Shown one piece after another: positions 57,931 through 64,000 of a stretch of DNA of 64,000 nucleotides (positions are counted from its first letter, which is position 1; each line of letters starts with the position of its first letter). The stretch is taken from contig SNVD02004794.1 of NCBI GenBank assembly GCA_013180625.2, positions 1-64,000 of the forward strand. Direction: 5' to 3'. A program made the position numbers and the translations under genes. This DNA comes from Boswellia sacra. Its lineage: Eukaryota; Streptophyta; Magnoliopsida; Sapindales; Burseraceae. The notes under the pieces were generated by a model. That model made no database searches, was not told the DNA's origin, and saw only the letters and a program-made list of their open reading frames with translations.

Positions 57931-59920
57931 TATTAACGGGGCTTTCATCCCGCCAGAGGATTTGCGACCATGATACTATGTCAAAGCCTCTTTTAAGACT
58001 TAAAGGAACACAAAGAAGTCATGGGTATGTTTAGAGAATGGAGTCACCACCTAATTTTCTATTGGAAAAATGGATGATCGATGGCAATCCAATCTCTCAC
58101 ATCAGGACCTAAACTACCTTCTTTCCTTTAAAGATAGGTTTGAGAAATCAGGTACGAGCCTTCAACCTACTTGGATATAAATCTAATCTGCAGTAGGGTA
58201 TACAAAATAAGAATGGCTTTACTTTGTCATGCAATCCATTTATATTGTTCGTTTTATACACGCGTTGTTTGTTTTATTTTCTTAAAAACTGTAAGATGAT
58301 TTTCAATCAATACAGTTGTATATCCATACAAAGAAAGAGGTGAGGAAAACAGAATTACGATTCTTTTCTAACATGAGGGAATGGAAGAAGGATTACATCA
58401 ATTTATTCTTTAGTAAAAAAAGTAAAATCTACTTCTAAAAACTTCAAAATAGTCATTCCTGCATAACATTCATAGCATACTTATGCATATCAAGCATTCA
58501 ATAATTCATTCTAAGTGATGGTCCTCACCATCAAATGTGAGTCCACCACCACTTCATGACGTCATACAATCATAATTAATCATTCATATCTCTAATCATA
58601 GGAATTCTTCATAACAAAATCAATCAATCAATTAAAATCTAATACAAAGCCATAATCTAAAATCATGACAATTCTACCTAGTTTGACAATTTTGTTATGG
58701 TAATTCTACCTAATTTGATAATTCTCTCAAGGCATTCTAGCCTAGCCATTCTAGCATAATTCAATTGATCGCAACAAGTCCAAATATTGCAATTCTAAAC
58801 ATGGCAATTCTGGCATAGACATGGCATTTCTATCCTAATTACATCAATCATGATAAAAGATGGCTATTCTAGCCCAATTCAATCAATAAGTAAACATGGC
58901 AATTCTTGCCTAATTCTATGCTATTTCTTAGCATTATTCAAAGCATTCATAAGTTTGATTCCTAATCATGATTTTAATCATGTGCTATTAAGCATAATTC
59001 AAAGCGTTTGCAAAGAAAAAAAGAAAACTCCAAGCGTGATTCTAATAAAGAAGAGATCGATGACTTCCCTTGACTAGCATTTCGGCCTTGCAAGACAAAT
59101 AAAGTGTTAAACAATTCATAAAAACCTATAAACATGCTTCTAAGCATAAAAATAAATCCTAATCATGTTCATTCCAGGGAAAATAAAACCTAAACATGCT
59201 TATTGTAAAGCAAGAAAAATAAACAACAGAAGAGGAGGAAAAAGAGAAAACTGTTCTCAAGATGTACCTTTTCTAGGTCTAAAGTAATAAGGACGCCTAA
59301 AAAAATTTTAAATTAGAAAAGAATCAATGAAATCTCAAGTGTGCCTTAGGCAGGGAGAGAAGAGATTTCTAGATGGCTTAGAAGTGAGGAGGAGGGGGGT
59401 TTATATAGTTGAAGTTACAAGTTGAAGAAGGAAGCAAAAATAAAAATGGAAGGAGTTTAATGAAATTTTACAAAAATAAAGGGAGGAAAATTGGACGATT
59501 GTGAGGAGCATCGTCAGCCAGTGATAGGACAGTCGGCTGGCTATAGGATGACTAATGGTCAGTGGTAGGATAGCCGACCGATGGTGGCCCACAAAACCCC
59601 CTTTTTTTTCATTGTTCAATGTAGTCCTTTCTAACCTTCATCTGTTCAATAATGCATAACTTTTCTACTTCAACTCTATTTTGTGATTCGTAAAACTATG
59701 AAAAATTGATATTTCTAGCTTCTAAAAAACATATGACTCATTATTAGATTCCTTTTGAATTATTTTCTGTCAATTTTCAAATTCATATGTTAGTTTTGAA
59801 ACCTTTTGGTTGATTTCTCCTTAACTCTTTTCTCTTTGCATCTAAGGTCACTTCAGTTATTTCCATTGCTCTTCACACATTCATGTTTCATCACTGAACC
59901 TCAGAAATCCAATGTTTACA
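57931..59920 (-). repeat. 5' LTR of Tat element D (1990 bp)
   Basis: Starts TATTAACGGGGCTTTCATCC beside the PBS and ends CCAATGTTTACA. Reverse strand carries the same AACTAGACATCC-like box and TATATAAACCCCCC promoter as its relatives. The right flank is unrelated sequence. Confidence 0.85.
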
Positions 59921-60299
59921 ACTTTGTGTAAACTATGCTTGTGCGCATGTACCTCTCACAAAAGCATATGTAGACATGCACGCCTTTTCCAACTTTTTGC
60001 ACAACACCCCCCTTCCAAGGTTGTTTTTGTCAAAAATATAAGTTCAATGGAAAATAAAACAAAAAAGGGGGAATATAGGGAAATTATGATAAAAATCCAA
60101 TTTTTCTTCAAATTACTTAATGGTCAATACAAATTTTATAGTCCGACGATGTCTGTAAAAGAATAAACATGAGTAACAAAAACAAAAGTGGCAACATGCC
60201 ATATACAACAAAAACATGAGCTGATGGTGATATAGAAAAATAAACAAAGTATATGAGCAGTCAACAAAATAAAAAATAAGGGGCTATCATTGGTCTTAA
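59921..60299. other. Spacer with no gene seen
   Basis: Between the element D LTR and the antisense ORF end. A short A/G-rich run (AAAACAAAAAAGGGGGAATATAGGG, near 60055-60080, split here by a few bases) could be a polypurine tract, but nothing confirms it. Confidence 0.4.
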
Positions 60300-61030
60300 T
60301 CCGGATCATCACCCTCGTTCGAACCATTGCCCTCTTCATCTCGCTAGAATTTGTAAAGGTTCATAATCTGCACTTGAAGCTTGAAGTTCATCTTCTCTAG
60401 CTTAGCAATCTTCTAATCCCATTAAGCGACCTCTGCCTGAGCATTCATGTACCATTGATAGCGCTCTACTACCAAGTCTCTCTAGTCATCACGCTAATCT
60501 ACATCGTGAATAATGGTCTAACAAAAAAGAGGAAGCAAACAAATGGTTAATATTCAGCATATAGGAAAAATAGGTCATGCATGCACTTGAATCACGCTAA
60601 CCTAGTGGTCCCAGGAAAGCTCTATGATAGCCACCCGTAACTGGCCAGATATCCTTTCCAACTCGTTAACCCTACTATGAGGAACCTAAATATTTATGTT
60701 ATTGTGAGATATAATGTTGCAGGAAAAAGAAAAAGAAAGAAAACAAAAGGTCGAGAAGAATTCTCGCATGAGTGGTGTTCGACAGAATGAAAGGAATAGC
60801 CACTCCCTCGTTCAACCTAAGCTTGTGAATCTGTCGAGCACCAGATCTGCTAAGGAGTAAATATGTGGTACCCAAAGGACAAGATAATCTTTGATCACAA
60901 TGCTCAAAGGAATGGCACTAGCACTGCTCCTAGTAGCTGAGGAAGCAGTATCACACGTCCCCTTTAGACGCAAGCTTAATGATCTACAACCCAAGGATGG
61001 TTGGCTAGGCGACCAATGACTTGAGGATGG
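60300..61030 (-). pseudogene. C-terminal part of an antisense ORF of another Tat element
   Basis: Reverse strand, several frames. 60960-60735: RSGARQIHKLRLNEGVAIPF then SNTTHARILL. 60700-60600: RVNELERISGQLRVAIIELSWDH. 60500-60300: DLVVERYQWYMNAQAEVA, KIAKLEKMNFKLQVQIMNLY, then an acidic end (DEEGNGSNEGDDPD). Heptad-like spacing of hydrophobic residues and the acidic tail suggest a coiled-coil C-terminus, as in the extra ORFs of Tat elements. Cut off on its N-terminal side by the LTR inserted at 61031. Stops throughout. Confidence 0.5.
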
Positions 61031-62995
61031 TGTATACACTTGATTATTGAGGCTTGATGATGAAGTGAAGATGAATAAATAGCAAAAGAAATGAATAAAA
61101 TGCCATTGGAAGCAAAAAGAAGAGCATTGGGGAAAAACCGATTGAAGGCTTTGAAAACCAATGTATGACTTTCGAAAATCACAAAAATTAATCCAGAAGG
61201 AATCTGATGATGAGTCATATATCTTTGCAAAGCTACGAATGTTTAGTTTTTACAAAATTTGATGGATCACAAATTGAGTTAAATTCAAGGAGTTACACAT
61301 GATCGAACAGCTGAAGGTCGGAGGGGACTGTATTAAAAAAACACAAAACCAGGGGTCCAGTCGTAGTTGTAGGACAGTTGGTCAGCTATCGTACAATGGT
61401 CAGTAATACTCCGAGAATTAGTTAGTAGTCCCACAATCAGCCAATGGTCAATCCACAGCCAGCCAACACTCCCCTCTTTATTTCTAGAAAAATTGAATTG
61501 TAACCTTCCATATTTGATTTTTGCTTCCCTTTTCAACTTCAACCTTTCACTATATAAACACCCCCTCTACTCACTTTCATTCACACCTCTTCGCCCTCTT
61601 GAAGACACACTTGATAATTCAAGGAGTATTTATAATTTAAAGTTTTTTAAGCATTTTGTTGTTCTAAACCCAGAAAGAGCATGACTTGAGAGTAGTCCTT
61701 TTTTCACCTTCCTATTTTCTTCTTTATTTTTCTTTCTTTAGAATAAGCATACTCAGGTTTTATTTTGATGAGAGTGAGCATGATTAGGTTTTATTTTAAT
61801 GCTTAAAAGCATGTTTAGGGGTTTTATGAATCGTTTAACCTTTTATTTGTCTTGCAAGGTAAAAATGCTTGACAATGCAAGTCATGTTTCTCTTCTTTAT
61901 TAGAAACATTTTTAGAAGATTAGTTTCTTTACGAATGCCTTAGAATCATGTTTATGAGCTCATGATTAGAATCATGTCAGGAAGACTTATGATTGAAGCA
62001 TGCTAGAAAATAACATAGAATAGGTAAGAATTACTGTGCTCACCTTTGAGTGCTTGAATTGGGCTAAAATAGTCGTGCTTGATATTGATTGATTGAATTA
62101 GGCTAGAATTGCTATGCCTAGGCTAGAAAGGCCATGATACTATAAATTGTTATGAATTATGCTAGAATAGCAATAGGTAGAATTATTAAATCTTGGTAGA
62201 AGTGTCGTGATTGTAGATTATGGCTTTGTATTGAATCCCAATTGATTAATTGATTTTATAAATACCATGTTTAGAAGAATGAATATAATGATGCCATGAA
62301 GTGATGGTGGACAAACATTGATGGTAAGGGACCATTACTTATAATGATAATTGAATGTATGTATGCTTTGAAGAGTCTTGATAAATGTTCAATGGACTAA
62401 CATATGATGGTGAGGAATTCACTATTTTTTGAGCCTGGAATTGATTTGATTGCATTAAATATACGATATGCATGAATATGCTATATTTTATCTTTGAATA
62501 TTTGAAGTGCTAGAAGTAGTTCTACTTTATTGTTGAACAACAAATTGTTGTAATCCTCCTCCTATTCGCCTATGTTTCTAAGGAAATATAACTCTATTCT
62601 CCTCTCTCTTTCTTTGTGTGAATATACAACTGTAATAATTGAAAATCACCTCATTTGTTTGATGAAGATAAATTGGAACATAATAAACAATTTAAGTGGA
62701 CTACATAACAACCTCAAGCTATTTTTATTTGGTCTATCCTAGTCGAGGCCGAATTTATATCAGGCGGGCCAAAGGCTCATATCTAACTTCCCAAACCCAT
62801 CTCAGAAGGGATAAGAAGTTTAGTCCCGAAGTAAGGGATCGAATTACCATCATCCATTTTCCTAATAGAAAATTGGGTGGTGACTCCATTCTCCAGAAAT
62901 GCTGATCGCTTTTTTATGTTCCCTTAAGTCTCAAAAGAGGCTTGAAATAGTGTCATGATCACAAACGTTTTGGCGGGATAAAAGCCCCGTTCACA
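61031..62995 (+). repeat. 5' LTR of a plus-strand Tat element (1965 bp)
   Basis: Starts TGTATACACTTGATTATTGA and ends GCCCCGTTCACA, with a PBS one base later, so it is a 5' LTR. The element's 3' end is beyond the window. Head-to-head with the element D LTR, which ends at 59920. Confidence 0.88.
61551..61558 (+). promoter_or_regulatory. LTR TATA box
   Basis: TATATAAA followed by CACCCCCTCTAC, about 520 bp into the LTR. Conserved in position with the boxes at 17650 and 44885; probable start of element RNA about 30 bp downstream. Confidence 0.62.
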
Positions 62996-63740
62996 ATGGT
63001 GACTTCACTTAGGATATGAGAAGTTGATTCTAATTGAGATACCAAATTCTAATAGCTTACTTTGTTATTTTAGGTCCTTGCATCATTATACATTGCACAC
63101 AATGAGCACAAATTACCTAAATCAGCCGTATGGCATTGGCATGAAAAGTCTTTGGCTCTATTCAACCGTTAGATGACTCATATTGGTGTCACCATCTTTG
63201 AGCACGTACCATTGATTTCGTATAAAAAGAGACCAACCCAAGGGGGTACCTGTTGTTCGAAGGAGCCCAGACCATTGCACCTTTGCGACTCAAGCCCATA
63301 TAGATGAATCTATAAATTTTTAATAGGATGAATATCCAAAACCCATGTTGAAATGCATGTCCATGGATGTAGATTCCAAATGACTAGAATGACATTGACT
63401 AAACCTCATGGAACCATGAATGAATGCCATATGTCAAATCACCTATAAGAATAAAATGGGGCCACATCGCATAAGTTAAGGTTATCATGACATAAAGAGC
63501 CATATTATGACAATCATGAAGAATCCAACATCAAATTAAATAATGGAATTAGGAGAGAGAATCTTGCATTCTGGCATCCCATGATGATGACGTGGGATGA
63601 GGCCAAAATCTTAGGAAAAAGGCTTGACCACATATGTGTGGGAGGAATAAGGTTGGAAGGCTAAAAATATGTTTATGCCCTTGTATGAGCACGCATCATA
63701 TCATGCATGCATTGCATTAGCACTTTTTTTTTCTTTTTTG
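62996..63740 (+). other. Primer binding site and 5' leader of the plus-strand Tat element
   Basis: PBS 62997-63016 reads TGGTGACTTCACTTAGGATA, three changes from the element B version. The leader aligns, in reverse, with 33061-33780 (GCTCAAAGGTGGTGATACC, TGGGTTTTGGATATTC). Confidence 0.78.
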
Positions 63741-64000
63741 CGGCCATCATAGCTTAGGTTATACAAGGTGGTCATTTGAGAAGACAAGAGGAATCAGTCA
63801 TTGAAATTGTTGCATCCAAAAACAACAATGAAGAGATAAGCCAATTGAGGGCCAATATGACTATAATCCAATAATAGATGGCCCAACTCATCGAAGCTCT
63901 ACAAAATGGGCCTAATCATATAAGCCAGCCATCACCCAAAAGTAATAGTGGGGATGAGCATACGACTAGCCAAGGTAGAGATAGGAGGAATGGCCCAAAC
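63741..64000 (+). pseudogene. Gag start of the plus-strand Tat element (runs off window)
   Basis: Frame from 63741: AAIIA, stop, VIQGGHLRRQEESVIEIVASKNNNEE, ISQLRANMTIIQ, two stops, MAQLIEALQNGPNHISQPS, then GDEHTTSQGRDRRNGPN at the window edge. It matches the gag starts of B and D. At least three stops already, so not functional. Confidence 0.75.

Overview
This window reads as nuclear DNA of a flowering plant, most likely a dicot. It is AT-rich, has spliceosomal-type introns in captured gene pieces, plant-lineage LTR retrotransposons, plant-only domains (plant mobile domain, DUF7745-like) and a CACTA transposon end. I see no intact host gene, rRNA, tRNA or CRISPR. Nearly the whole window is nested, decayed transposable elements. 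All lineage names come from motifs I can read, not from a search.

Layout, left to right. 1-2098 is the 5' end (gag start, PBS, 5' LTR) of a minus-strand Ty1/copia element of SIRE/Maximus type. 2099-8946 is a fragment of the 3' region of a Ty3/gypsy Tat-type element, ending in a plant mobile domain ORF. It is split by a 4.9 kb CACTA element (2349-7267) that carries pieces of at least two unrelated host genes: an organellar alanyl-tRNA synthetase and a ycf45-like gene. 8947-12614 is a second copy of the copia element, cut off inside integrase. 12615-15737 is another Tat 3'-region fragment with several tandem-repeat arrays. 15738-28080 is Tat element A (minus): truncated 3' LTR, long 3' region with an inserted solo LTR and an antisense ORF, decayed pol with two RNase H domains, gag deleted, and 5' LTR. 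28081-35771 is Tat element B (minus), truncated in RNase H where A begins. 35772-39365 is a plus-strand Tat remnant C with an antisense ORF. 39366-50871 is the 3' end of Tat element E (minus): a 3' LTR broken by a chromovirus complex, a solo LTR, the same tandem-repeat arrays as at 12.6-15.7 kb, and a diverged LTR. 50872-54665 is a multi-level LTR nest. 54666-56095 is unassigned. 56096-59920 is the 5' end of Tat element D (minus). 59921-61030 holds the end of another antisense ORF. 61031-64000 is the 5' LTR, leader and gag start of a plus-strand Tat element that runs off the window.

The Tat family is recognised by LTRs of about 1.7-2.1 kb that begin TGTA(A/G)ACACT and end GTTCACA, a primer binding site that looks complementary to a tRNA-Arg, a second (archaeal-like) RNase H after the RT-linked one, and extra ORFs lying antisense between pol and the 3' LTR. 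All coding regions are broken. The observations most worth following are the gene-capturing CACTA element, the paired antisense ORFs, the three head-to-head LTR pairs, and the 40/60-bp arrays that stay open as 20-residue protein repeats.
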